From positions 558,001-622,000 of the forward strand of contig NZ_KQ947985.1 of NCBI RefSeq assembly GCF_001513975.1: a stretch of 64,000 bases of DNA. The letters run 5' to 3'. This DNA comes from Streptomyces curacoi. Its GTDB lineage: Bacteria; Actinomycetota; Actinomycetes; Streptomycetales; Streptomycetaceae. The position numbers and the translations under genes are program-made. The notes under the pieces were generated by a model. It worked only from the letters and a program-made list of their open reading frames with translations, ran no database searches and was not told the DNA's origin. Below, piece by piece: positions 41,612 through 49,163 of this stretch (position 1 is the stretch's first letter; every line of letters begins with the position of its first letter).

Positions 41612-42289
41612 ATGACCGTGAACGTGCCGGTTCCGCCGACTACCACAGAGTTCCTCGGGCGATCCGCCGGCCCGGACCGGCGCGGTACGCGGAATCCCAG
41701 CCCGTCCAGGCCGGAACGAGGCTCCTCGCCCCGAGAGGGGCAACGTGTCCGTCCGTTGACCCGGCGTCAGATAGAGGACCATCTGCAGGAACTGGGCGAT
41801 CTGTACGCGGAGACGTCCGGCGGCGGCCCCTGGGCGTGGAACCAAGCCCGCGGCGCCTTCCTGCGGCGGCTGGCGGCCGACGTACGGCGACCGGGATTCG
41901 AGTTGCTGATCGCGGAGACCACCGCGCTGACCGGATGCGCCTACGGTTTCCCCGTACGCGGCGACGGCCCTTGGTGGGAGGGCTTCGACGGATACCTGCC
42001 GGGGAGGCTGCTCCGTCTCGCCGCCTCCGGACGCCTCTTCGTGATCTCCGGGATCCACGTTCCGTCCCGCGTACGCAGGCAGAACCAGGACCGTGCCTGG
42101 AACCTCGCCCGGCGCCTGCAGAAACGGCTGCTCACCGACCACGGTGCCGCCGTCGCCGTCACGCTGGTGAACCGCTCCGATCACAGGACCGTCGAGGCGC
42201 TGCGGTCCTGGGGGTGGCGGTACATCGAAGGCGACACACCTCGGACGGCCCCGCTCGGCCCGTTCCGCGTCCTGGTCCTCGAGACCTGA
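41612..42289 (+). CDS. GNAT-like protein
   Basis: 225 residues from ATG 41612 (an earlier in-frame ATG at 41522 lies in the conserved leader block). After a disordered 55-residue lead, the body has LTRRQIEDHLQELGDLYAE, ELLIAETTALTGCAYGFPV, RLFVISGIHVPSRVRRQNQ and AVAVTLVNRSDHRTVEALRSWGWRY, which follows the strand-helix order of GNAT acetyltransferases, including the final neighbour-pair ALRSWGW. A canonical acetyl-CoA loop (R/QxxGxG/A) is not evident; HVPSRVRRQNQ occupies its position, so catalysis is uncertain. Confidence 0.65.
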   Translation: MTVNVPVPPTTTEFLGRSAGPDRRGTRNPSPSRPERGSSPREGQRVRPLTRRQIEDHLQELGDLYAETSGGGPWAWNQARGAFLRRLAADVRRPGFELLIAETTALTGCAYGFPVRGDGPWWEGFDGYLPGRLLRLAASGRLFVISGIHVPSRVRRQNQDRAWNLARRLQKRLLTDHGAAVAVTLVNRSDHRTVEALRSWGWRYIEGDTPRTAPLGPFRVLVLET

Positions 42290-42307
42290 GCACCTGAGCA
42301 CCTGAGC
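42284..42307 (+). repeat. Triple 8-bp tandem repeat over a stop codon
   Basis: ACCTGAGC occurs three times in tandem; the first copy contains the TGA of the GNAT-like gene. Confidence 0.8.
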
Positions 42308-42347
42308 ACCACGTCCCGCGTCACGGCGGTCACGGCGGTCACGGCTC

Positions 42348-44069
42348 TCACGGCGACGGCAGGCGCAGGGTGAGGAGGGCTACGTCGTCGGTGCTGCCGG
42401 GCGGCATGCGGGCGAGCAGTTGGTCGCACAGCGTGTCCAGCGGTTCGTGGGCGAGAGCGAGGGCGTGGCGGCGCAGACGGGCGAGGCCGGTGTCGAGGTC
42501 GCTGCCGGGGATCTCGATCAGGCCGTCGGTGTAGAGCAGCAGGGTGGAACCCGGCGGCAGGGGCTCCGTGGCGTTCGGCCGGCTGCCGCCGCCAGTGCCC
42601 GGAGGGGCGCCGAGGAGGAGTCCCTGCCCGGCTTCGAGGTACCGCGCCTGTCCGTCCTGGGTCAGCAGGAGGGGCGGCGGATGCCCCGCGCTGGTCCACC
42701 GCAGCGTCCACGGGCCGGTGTGCGGGCTGCCTTCGAGCAGGGCGAGGACGAGGGTGGCCATGGGGACGGTGGTGATGGCGGGCATGGCGTCGTCGAGGCG
42801 GTCGACGACGGCGCCGGGCGGGCCGCTGTGGTCCCAGGCCAGTGAGCGCAGGATGCCGTGCAGTTGCGCCATGCCGGCCGCCGCGGTCAGGTCGTGGCCC
42901 ACCACGTCGCCGATGACCAGCGCGAGCGTGCCGTCCTTCCGCTCGAACGCGTCGTACCAGTCGCCACCGACCTGGGAGCCGGCCGGGGCGGGCTGGTAGC
43001 GGGCGGCCAGCCGGAGGCGGCCGGGCTGGGGCAGTGGGGCGAGCAGGTTGCGCTGCATGGCCTCGGCGACGGCGCGCTGGCGGCCGAAGCGGCGGGCGTT
43101 GTCGATGACCAGGCCGACCCGGCGGCCGATGTCGCTCACCACTTTCAGGTCGTCGGCGTCGAAGGGGTGGGCCGGGTCCGTGCGCACCAGCGTCAGGGCG
43201 CCGGTGGTCTGCCGCCGGGAGCCCAGCGGCACCGTGACGGCGGACGTCGCGCCGGCGGCCCGCAGGAAGCCGCTGTGGACGGCGGCCAGGGCAGATGCGG
43301 TCGGTGCGGCCATGTCCGCCTCGCGCTGCAGGACGGGATCACCGCCGTTCAGCACTTGGACCAGAGGGGAGCGGGCCTCCTCCCCGGCCTCGGGAAGGCG
43401 CTCGTGCCAGTCCTCCTGTGCGGCGTCCCGGCCTTCGGGACCCGTCACCGCCACACGGTGGACCTGTCCGGAACCGACCCGGAGGTCCACCGCCGCCCAG
43501 TCGGCGAGGCGGGGAACCAGCAGGCGGCCCAGCCGGGCGAGGGCCTCATCGGTCTCCAGCGTCTGACCGAGCACGTCGGTGATCTCCGCGACCAGCGTCA
43601 GCCGCTCGGTGAGGTCCTCCAGAGCACGGGTGTAGGCCGCACGCTCCCGACGCGCGCTGCGGTCGCCGGCGGCGTCGGTGAACAGCACGGCCATGCCCAT
43701 GAAGGCGCCGTCGTCCGTCAGGGGAGAAGCGGACCAGGAGACCGCGATCAGGCGACCGTCACCGCGCAGACAGATGTCGCCCTCCCCCCGCGCCTCGGCC
43801 CTCTCGGCCACGGCCCGCAGCAGCGGGCACTGCTCCCGGGGGATCCTGCCGCCGTCCGCATCCCGGTGCAGCAGGTCGTGTGCGTCCTCCCCGCGCATCG
43901 CCGCGGCGGCGCGGCCCAGCAGCCGCTCGGCGGCCGGGTTGACCGCGAGAATCCGTCCGGCGGGGTCCACCACGATCAGGGCCGTGCCCAACTGCCCGAC
44001 GACCCGCCGCCAGAAACCCGGCTCGGCCGCCGACCACCACCGCCCCTCATCTCCCACACCCTCCACCAC
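42348..44069 (-). CDS. PAS-GAF-PP2C (SpoIIE-type) serine phosphatase
   Basis: 573 residues: PAS domain about 20-130 (QLGTALIVVDPAGRILAVNPAAERLLG), coiled linker, GAF domain about 160-320 (TDEALARLGRLLVPRLADWAAVD, VTVPLGSRRQTTGALTL), then a PP2C/SpoIIE phosphatase about 350-570 with metal-binding VGGDWYDAF, VIGDVVGHDLTAA and STDDVALLTL. Such enzymes dephosphorylate anti-anti-sigma factors and so release stress sigma factors; no anti-sigma kinase or antagonist gene is in the window. GTG 44069 is preferred, with GGAGGGG just upstream. Confidence 0.9.
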   Translation of the reverse strand: MVEGVGDEGRWWSAAEPGFWRRVVGQLGTALIVVDPAGRILAVNPAAERLLGRAAAAMRGEDAHDLLHRDADGGRIPREQCPLLRAVAERAEARGEGDICLRGDGRLIAVSWSASPLTDDGAFMGMAVLFTDAAGDRSARRERAAYTRALEDLTERLTLVAEITDVLGQTLETDEALARLGRLLVPRLADWAAVDLRVGSGQVHRVAVTGPEGRDAAQEDWHERLPEAGEEARSPLVQVLNGGDPVLQREADMAAPTASALAAVHSGFLRAAGATSAVTVPLGSRRQTTGALTLVRTDPAHPFDADDLKVVSDIGRRVGLVIDNARRFGRQRAVAEAMQRNLLAPLPQPGRLRLAARYQPAPAGSQVGGDWYDAFERKDGTLALVIGDVVGHDLTAAAGMAQLHGILRSLAWDHSGPPGAVVDRLDDAMPAITTVPMATLVLALLEGSPHTGPWTLRWTSAGHPPPLLLTQDGQARYLEAGQGLLLGAPPGTGGGSRPNATEPLPPGSTLLLYTDGLIEIPGSDLDTGLARLRRHALALAHEPLDTLCDQLLARMPPGSTDDVALLTLRLPSP

Positions 44070-44412
44070 GCCGCCCCTCCAGTCATGGAAACCCTCCGCG
44101 GGCGCATCGGCAGACCGACACACCGGTCGATCGATGGTTCCCCGACTTGGCTCGATCAACTCCGCGACCTTGCCTCCGGCCCGTGGTGTACGACGCGTAC
44201 GGGTAGTGGTCGTCGCCGAGCCGGTCGGCGGCGTACGGGCGCCTTCGGCGTACGACCTGCTCCGGCGTGGACGGTGCCGGTCCGGACGGCACCCGCGCCA
44301 GCGCGGGGCCGGGCGCGGCGGCGCCCGGCCCTGTCAGGAAGGCCACGCGTTCCCGCGGGCGGGGGCCCTCACCCCTGCCTTGCAAGCCCTCGGAGACGCG
44401 GTTCTTGGCCGG
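44070..44412. other. Intergenic stretch, no gene seen
   Basis: The upstream region of the phosphatase gene, about 340 bases with no convincing coding frame. No clear terminator for the preceding DUF6131 gene is visible. Confidence 0.4.
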
Positions 44413-44568
44413 TCACCAGTAGTGGCGTCGTCCGGCGACGGCGTGTCCCAGCGCGCCGAGGACCCACAGGATCACTCCGAGGGCTACGAGGACGATCCCG
44501 ATGGTCCACAGGATGGATATGCCGGCGACGAAGCCGACGACGAGCAGTATGACGCCCAGGATGATCAT
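44413..44568 (-). CDS. DUF6131-family small membrane protein
   Basis: 51 residues, almost entirely two hydrophobic helices: MIILGVILLVVGFVAGISIL and IGIVLVALGVILWVLGA, with the conserved C-terminal end AVAGRRHYW. I recognise the DUF6131 pattern; function unknown. GGGGAGG precedes ATG 44568. Small hydrophobic proteins of this kind are often stress-induced in actinobacteria, which fits the neighbouring Asp23 genes. Confidence 0.8.
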   Translation of the reverse strand: MIILGVILLVVGFVAGISILWTIGIVLVALGVILWVLGALGHAVAGRRHYW

Positions 44569-44702
44569 GACGCCTCCCCTGTGGAGTAGTTCCGGTTCCA
44601 CTGTGAACTGCGAGGGGCCCGGAGGGAAGGGGGGGACCGTGATGGTCGGCCTCCCGAGCCCTGTGCCCAGGGGCAAGTCCGGCGGCAAGCGCTTGCCCCG
44701 CT

Positions 44703-45311
44703 CTATTGCGCGCGGTGGGGTTTGTGGCGAGCGACGCGCAGCCGTGCCTCGGTGGGCATGCGCGGGGAGCCGGTGGACTGGTGGGCGGCGAGCAGCGGAC
44801 CCTCGCAGAGTGCGTTGAGGACAGCGTCCGGTGTTCCCTGAGGGGTGAGGGTGAGGGTGATGTGGGTGCGCGGGTGGGCAGGCCGGCCTGTGATGCGGAC
44901 GTCCGCCTGCTCGACGTCGGGCAGGGCGCGGGCCTCGGTGGCGATGGCGTCGCTGAGTGCCCGGTCGCGCAGTTCGACGCCTTCCTGCGGGGGTGTGCCG
45001 CCGACGGGCATCGCGCCGGGGTGGCGCCGGCGCAGTTGGGCGAGCAGCCACCACAGGGCGAGCAGGGTGATGAGAGCAAGCGTGGCGATGACTGCGGGCC
45101 ACCACCACCAGCCCTGGCTGCTCCAGCGTGCCCGGTCGGCGGAGCTGAGCAGGATGTCGTCCGGGGTGGTCAGGGGCCAGCCGGCGGGCGGCGCCAGGTC
45201 GTGTCGCCGGTAGAGGTCGAGCCCGGCGGCCATGATCAGCAGGCCGCCGCCGAGCATTACCAGTCCGGTGAGGGCCAGCAGGATGCGGTTGAGCACGGGT
45301 CGCGGCGTCAT
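44703..45311 (-). CDS. AmaP-like Asp23 membrane anchor
   Basis: 202 residues: two membrane helices (LLALTGLVMLGGGLLIMAAGL and WWWPAVIATLALITLLALWWLL) separated by a short outside loop, then a cytosolic domain (GVELRDRALSDAIATEARALPDV, HITLTLTPQGTPDAVLNALCE) that resembles Asp23/AmaP folds. In Staphylococcus AmaP holds Asp23 at the membrane; a similar role is inferred from the neighbouring Asp23-type genes. ATG 45311, last gene of a minus-strand run. Confidence 0.75.
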   Translation of the reverse strand: MTPRPVLNRILLALTGLVMLGGGLLIMAAGLDLYRRHDLAPPAGWPLTTPDDILLSSADRARWSSQGWWWWPAVIATLALITLLALWWLLAQLRRRHPGAMPVGGTPPQEGVELRDRALSDAIATEARALPDVEQADVRITGRPAHPRTHITLTLTPQGTPDAVLNALCEGPLLAAHQSTGSPRMPTEARLRVARHKPHRAQ

Positions 45312-45336
45312 GGTCGGGCTCCGTTGCCGGGTGTCG

Positions 45337-46038
45337 TCAGACGGTGCGTCGCCGTACACGTACGACGATGCGGGGAGGACGGGACAGGGCGAGCCGGTCG
45401 CGTTCCTCGTTGAGGACGGCGAAGAGGTCGTCCTTGACCTGCTCGGGGTCGCGGAAGCGGATGTCCGCGCGGGCTTTGACGCGGTGTCGACGCACCCGGA
45501 TGCGAGCCGTGCTGACGCCCGGGACCCGCATGGCGGCGTCGCGCAGCAGAGCGGCGGCGCCGTCGCGGTCCAGTGATGCCCGCAGGTGGGGCGGGGGGCA
45601 GCCGGGAGGGGACCGCAGAGGCAGCAGGCGCCGTAGGCCAGGGGTGAGTGCCAGGGTGATCAGCCAGACGCCGACGGCAGCGGCCACGGCGGCTCCCGTG
45701 AGCATCCACACGTCGTCCACCGGTCGGGTGGCCAGTTCGTCGGCCAGGTGCTTTCGCCAGGCTGCTGCCTGGCGTCCGGCCCGTACGGCGACGACATCGA
45801 ACAGTGCCGCGCCTGCCGCCACGAGAATCGCCGAGGCGACCAGGGCGGCCGGAAGGCGGCGCGCCGACCACGGGCGGTGGGTCGTGTGCTGTCCGTTGCG
45901 GTCGCCCGCTGCCGCGTCCGGTGGGGGCGCGTCGCGTTCGGGAGGTTCGGACTCGGCCGGCTCGTTCGCCGATGACATCGTGTCAGGGCTCATCGGTGGT
46001 GCGGACCTGCGGCCGGGAGGGCCCGGGTCGGGCGTCAT
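45337..46038 (-). CDS. DUF6286-family membrane protein
   Basis: 233 residues: a long acidic, Pro-rich cytosolic lead (about 1-55), two membrane helices (LPAALVASAILVAAGAALFDVV and MLTGAAVAAAVGVWLITLALT), then a cytosolic domain LRASLDRDGAAALLRDAAMRV, STARIRVRRHRVKARADIRF. DUF6286 proteins accompany Asp23 genes in streptomycetes and are thought to be envelope-associated. It starts 48 bases after the Asp23 gene's stop, in the same operon. Confidence 0.85.
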   Translation of the reverse strand: MTPDPGPPGRRSAPPMSPDTMSSANEPAESEPPERDAPPPDAAAGDRNGQHTTHRPWSARRLPAALVASAILVAAGAALFDVVAVRAGRQAAAWRKHLADELATRPVDDVWMLTGAAVAAAVGVWLITLALTPGLRRLLPLRSPPGCPPPHLRASLDRDGAAALLRDAAMRVPGVSTARIRVRRHRVKARADIRFRDPEQVKDDLFAVLNEERDRLALSRPPRIVVRVRRRTV

Positions 46039-46086
46039 TCCGGTTCTCCTTCGTGTGCGGCATGTCGGGCGACCGAGCGCGGCGGC

Positions 46087-46503
46087 TCAGCGGACCCGTC
46101 GCCGCTTCGCGTGGGTGGCGCTCACCAGTCGCCGGATGGTGAGGGTGACTTCTGCTACGTGCAGGCCGGTCAGTTGGGCCACCCGCTCGGCGACGTCGTG
46201 CTGTATCCGCTCACAGACGTGGGGGATGTCGGTGGGATACGGCAGGTCCAGGGCCAGGTGGAGGCGCACCGATCCGGTACGGATGGCGGCGGAGGCGCTC
46301 GGCGCTGCCGATCCGCTCCGGTCCTGCGGTAGGGCGGCACGCCGGGACTGAGCCGCACGTGCGGCCTGGGTGGCGATACGGGAGACCACCTTGTCGGGGA
46401 TGACGGTGGCGCCCCGATCGGCCGGGGGCGGCAGGTCGACGGCCCGCGGCGATGGACTGCGCGCGGTGCCGGGGGGGCCGGCGGAGCCGGGTGGGGAGCT
46501 CAC
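46087..46503 (-). CDS. Asp23/Gls24-family envelope stress protein (1)
   Basis: 138 residues: a disordered Ser/Pro lead, then the Asp23 core GATVIPDKVVSRIATQAARAA, VRLHLALDLPYPTDIPHVCERIQHDVAERVAQLTGLHVAEVTLTI. Asp23 proteins are alkaline-shock proteins that coat the inner face of the membrane. GTG 46503 overlaps the stop of the small membrane protein by 4 bases (GTGA). Confidence 0.88.
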   Translation of the reverse strand: MSSPPGSAGPPGTARSPSPRAVDLPPPADRGATVIPDKVVSRIATQAARAAQSRRAALPQDRSGSAAPSASAAIRTGSVRLHLALDLPYPTDIPHVCERIQHDVAERVAQLTGLHVAEVTLTIRRLVSATHAKRRRVR

Positions 46504-46667
46504 CGCTGCCTCCGTGCGGGAAGTTCGAGGTCACCCTGCAGGACGAGGCCGACGATCAAACCCGCCGCGCCCAGGATCAGAACGAGCAGGAACGCCCAGA
46601 AGCCGCCGAAGTAACCGGCGAAACCCAGGGCCATGCCGGCCGCGAGGCCCGTAGTCGCTGTGTTCAT
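46500..46667 (-). CDS. Small two-helix membrane protein of the Asp23 operon
   Basis: 55 residues: MNTATTGLAAGMALGFAG, then YFGGFWAFLLVLILGAAGLIVGLVL and LELPARRQR. Two hydrophobic stretches, Gly-rich, no other motif. ATG 46667 has GGTGAG upstream, and the stop overlaps the Asp23 start, so this is a genuine coupled gene. DUF2273-type membrane partners often accompany Asp23 proteins; this matches that size and layout. Confidence 0.8.
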   Translation of the reverse strand: MNTATTGLAAGMALGFAGYFGGFWAFLLVLILGAAGLIVGLVLQGDLELPARRQR

Positions 46668-46745
46668 CACTCACTCACCCGTCTCGCGAGCGCCATCCAG
46701 TGATCACCCGCTCACGCCGGGACGCGGCGGTTGACCACGGCCGGA

Positions 46746-47234
46746 TCACCTCACGCGGCCCTCATCCGGTTCGGACTCTTCAGACTCCTCCTCATCAGGG
46801 AGGTGGACGTCATCGACGGCGATGTTCACCTCGACGACCTCCAGGCCCGTCATCCGCTCCACGGCGCTGATCACGTTGGTGCGCACGTCACCGGCGACCT
46901 CGACGATGGAGACGCCGTACTCGACGACGACGTCCAGGTCCACGGCGGCCTGGCGCTCCCCGACCTCGACCTTCACCCCTCGCGTGACGCCGCCGCCTCC
47001 GCCCGGGACGCGCTCCCGCACGGCGCCGATGGCGCGGGCCATCCCCGCACCGAGGTTGTGGATGCCCGGTACCTCGCGGGCGGCCATGCCCGCGATCTTG
47101 GCCACCACGCCGTCCGCGATGGTGGTCTTCCCTCGTGTCTCCGCCGGAGCCCCGGCCCCGGTACGGCCCTTCAGCGCGCTCGTGTCTCCGTCGGGCCGGC
47201 TGCCCTTGCCGACGCCGGTGGTGTTGTCCGTCAT
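46746..47234 (-). CDS. Asp23/Gls24-family envelope stress protein (2)
   Basis: 162 residues from ATG 47234: a polar lead (about 1-45), then KTTIADGVVAKIAGMAAREVPGIHNLG, GVKVEVGERQAAVDLDVVVEYG, VRTNVISAVERMTGLEVVEVNIAVDDVHL and an acidic tail EEESEESEPDEG. This is the canonical Asp23 of the set and the first gene of the minus-strand operon, divergent from the ECF sigma factor. An upstream ATG (47294) lacks a binding site. Confidence 0.9.
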   Translation of the reverse strand: MTDNTTGVGKGSRPDGDTSALKGRTGAGAPAETRGKTTIADGVVAKIAGMAAREVPGIHNLGAGMARAIGAVRERVPGGGGGVTRGVKVEVGERQAAVDLDVVVEYGVSIVEVAGDVRTNVISAVERMTGLEVVEVNIAVDDVHLPDEEESEESEPDEGRVR

Positions 47235-47325
47235 GGCGGTCGCCTCGATCGGTCGGTCGGGCACCGGTGTGATGCCCGTCAGAAGGTTGGACATATGGGG
47301 CGGTCGGCTTCTCACATGCAATGAA

Positions 47326-47358
47326 TGTGATGTGAATCACAGTCTCGGGGTGGGGTAC
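47326..47358 (+). promoter_or_regulatory. CRP-like palindrome overlapping a sigma-B-like promoter
   Basis: TGTGA-N6-TCACA at 47326-47341 is a perfect CRP-family site. GAAT at 47334-47337 and GGGTAC at 47353-47358, spaced by 15, match the streptomycete sigma-B form GNNT-N14-16-GGGTAC. Both lie 36-68 bases before the sigma-factor start and between it and the divergent Asp23 operon. Confidence 0.65.
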
Positions 47359-47393
47359 ACGTTCGTTCGCCCCGAGCCGTGAGCAGGAGCGGC

Positions 47394-47969
47394 ATGATCG
47401 AGCGGACCGGTTTTCCACCTCTGGGATGCGACCTGCCGGACGGACTGCTGGCCGTGCGGGCGGCCGAAGGAGACGAGGACTCCTTCGCTGTTCTCGTCCA
47501 GCGGCACAGCCGGCCCCTCCTGGCCCTGGCCCGTTGCATGCTCGGCAACGCCCAGGACGCCGAGGACGCTGTGCAGGACGCCTTCGTCAGCGCGTGGCGG
47601 CGACTGCCGGAATACCGCCACGGTGCGCAGTTCCGCACCTGGATGTACCGGATCACCGTCAACCGTTGCCTGACCATGCGACGCCGCCGGCTGCCGCCCC
47701 TCCCCTTGGACGCCGTGGCCGAACCCGCGACGGGCGACGAGTGGAGCTCGCCCGCCCGCGCCGCGGAGCAGAACGCGGCCACGGCAGCCCTGGCCCGCGC
47801 GCTCGGCGAGCTGGACGCCGGACAGCGTGTCTGCTGGATCCTGCGGGAACTGCAGGGCCTGCCCTACAAGGAGATCGCCCACGTGACACAGACCAGTGAG
47901 CAGACCGTGCGCGGCAGACTGTTCAGGGCACGCCGGTCCCTGAAGGAGGCGATGGCCCCATGGCGCTAG
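47394..47969 (+). CDS. ECF (sigma-70 family) RNA polymerase sigma factor
   Basis: 191 residues: region 2 about 25-90 (DEDSFAVLVQRHSRPLLALARCML, DAEDAVQDAFVSAWRRLPEY, FRTWMYRITVNRCL) and region 4 about 130-185 (ELDAGQRVCWILRELQGLPYKEIAHVTQTSEQTVRGRLFRARRSL). GAGCAGGAG precedes ATG 47394. It overlaps the next gene by 10 bases, the usual layout for an ECF factor and its antagonist. It probably directs the Asp23 group or itself; the target promoter is unproven. Confidence 0.93.
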   Translation: MIERTGFPPLGCDLPDGLLAVRAAEGDEDSFAVLVQRHSRPLLALARCMLGNAQDAEDAVQDAFVSAWRRLPEYRHGAQFRTWMYRITVNRCLTMRRRRLPPLPLDAVAEPATGDEWSSPARAAEQNAATAALARALGELDAGQRVCWILRELQGLPYKEIAHVTQTSEQTVRGRLFRARRSLKEAMAPWR

Positions 47970-48640
47970 ACGACCCGCACGCGCGGCCGTCCGAACCGCC
48001 CGGAACCGACGGGCCTCGCAACGCCCCAGCCGTGGACGACGCGGTCCCGTTCGCAGGTGACGAGGTACTGCCGTGCGGCCGCCTGCTCAGCCGGGTGTGG
48101 GAACAGGCGCAGGACGCGGCGCCGGCCGCGGATCCGCACACCCTGTCATGTCCCCACTGCCGCGAGGCCGTCGAGGGACTGGCCACGGTGAACGTGGCCA
48201 CGCGGGCGATGCGCGCCAAGGACCCGCCCGGCCTGCAGGCACTCGCCGACCGGGTCATGAGCGTCGTCAGGGCCGAGGTCCGCCTCGGACGGCTGCTGCC
48301 ACTGGCCGACACGGATCTGGATCTGAGGATCGCCGAGAGCGCCGCGGCGAAAGTGCTGCGGCAGGCCGCGGACACGGTGCCCGGTGCGCGGGCCGCGACC
48401 TGCCGGCTCGTGCCCGCGGGTGAGGGCACCGGCGTGCGGGTGACCATGACCCTGGCTGCCGCCCTCGACCGCCCGCTGCCCGAGAGGGTCGATCAGGTAC
48501 GCCGATCGGTCCTCAACGCCGCCGGCCAAGATCTGGGGCTGGCCGTGACGGCTGTCGACATCATCGTGGTCGACGTGCTTGAACCGTTCCCGCCCCTCGA
48601 CCCCGCGGGCTCCGGGCACCTCACAGGCGGTGGTACGTGA
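47960..48640 (+). CDS. Possible anti-sigma factor with Asp23-like domain
   Basis: 226 residues. The lead has CGRLLSRVWEQAQ and HTLSCPHCREAVEGL, with Cys/His spacing like anti-sigma zinc fingers (zf-HC2). The C-terminal half, LPLADTDLDLRIAESAAAKVLRQAADTVPGARAATCRLV to VTMTLAAALDRPLPERVDQVRRSVLNAAGQDLGLAVTAVDI, follows the Asp23 fold. No membrane segment. The 10-base overlap with the sigma gene fits an antagonist. The fusion reading is mine and needs a structure prediction. Confidence 0.65.
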   Translation: MALDDPHARPSEPPGTDGPRNAPAVDDAVPFAGDEVLPCGRLLSRVWEQAQDAAPAADPHTLSCPHCREAVEGLATVNVATRAMRAKDPPGLQALADRVMSVVRAEVRLGRLLPLADTDLDLRIAESAAAKVLRQAADTVPGARAATCRLVPAGEGTGVRVTMTLAAALDRPLPERVDQVRRSVLNAAGQDLGLAVTAVDIIVVDVLEPFPPLDPAGSGHLTGGGT

Positions 48641-49026
48641 TGGCTGCCACCGACGCGACCCCTCTCCTGCGCGTCGCCGCCGAGGCGGCCCTCGCGGTTC
48701 CCGGCGTGGCCGGCCTGCAGCCACGCCTCGCCCACCGCCTCGCGGCGGCCGCCTCGCCCACGCGGCCGGAGACGACAGCTGAACGCATCCCGTCCGAGGC
48801 GAGCGTCCGCGTCGTCCGCATCGACCGGGCGCCGGACGGCCCGGGATGGCACATCGAGGTGCGCTGCGTCCTGGCCGAAGGCCCCAGGGCGTTGGACACC
48901 GCCCGGACCGTCCACCACCAGGTGCGGGCCGCTGTCATCTCCCACCTCGCCGCACACGGCGCCCCGGCGGCAGCCACCGTCACCGTCACGGTCACCCGTA
49001 TCGTCGCCCCGCACCACTCACCATGA
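48640..49026 (+). CDS. Asp23-like small protein, divergent
   Basis: 128 residues from ATG 48640, overlapping the upstream stop as TGATG. It has LLRVAAEAALAVPGVAGLQPRLAHRL, then SVRVVRIDRAPDGPGWHIEVRCVLAEG and HHQVRAAVISHLAAHGAPAAATVTVTVTRIV: two-layer alpha/beta order typical of Asp23 proteins though weakly conserved. Third gene of the sigma operon. Confidence 0.65.
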   Translation: MAATDATPLLRVAAEAALAVPGVAGLQPRLAHRLAAAASPTRPETTAERIPSEASVRVVRIDRAPDGPGWHIEVRCVLAEGPRALDTARTVHHQVRAAVISHLAAHGAPAAATVTVTVTRIVAPHHSP

Positions 49027-49163
49027 GCGCCACACGCGACGGCCACACGCCGAGGCCCCGACTGCTGCGTGCCCTCGGCGCGTCGGCGAACCGGTTGGTG
49101 CATGGTGTGTTACGGGATCGCCATGCGCCAGATGCGGGCTGTCGGGCTGTCGGGCCTCAGCCG

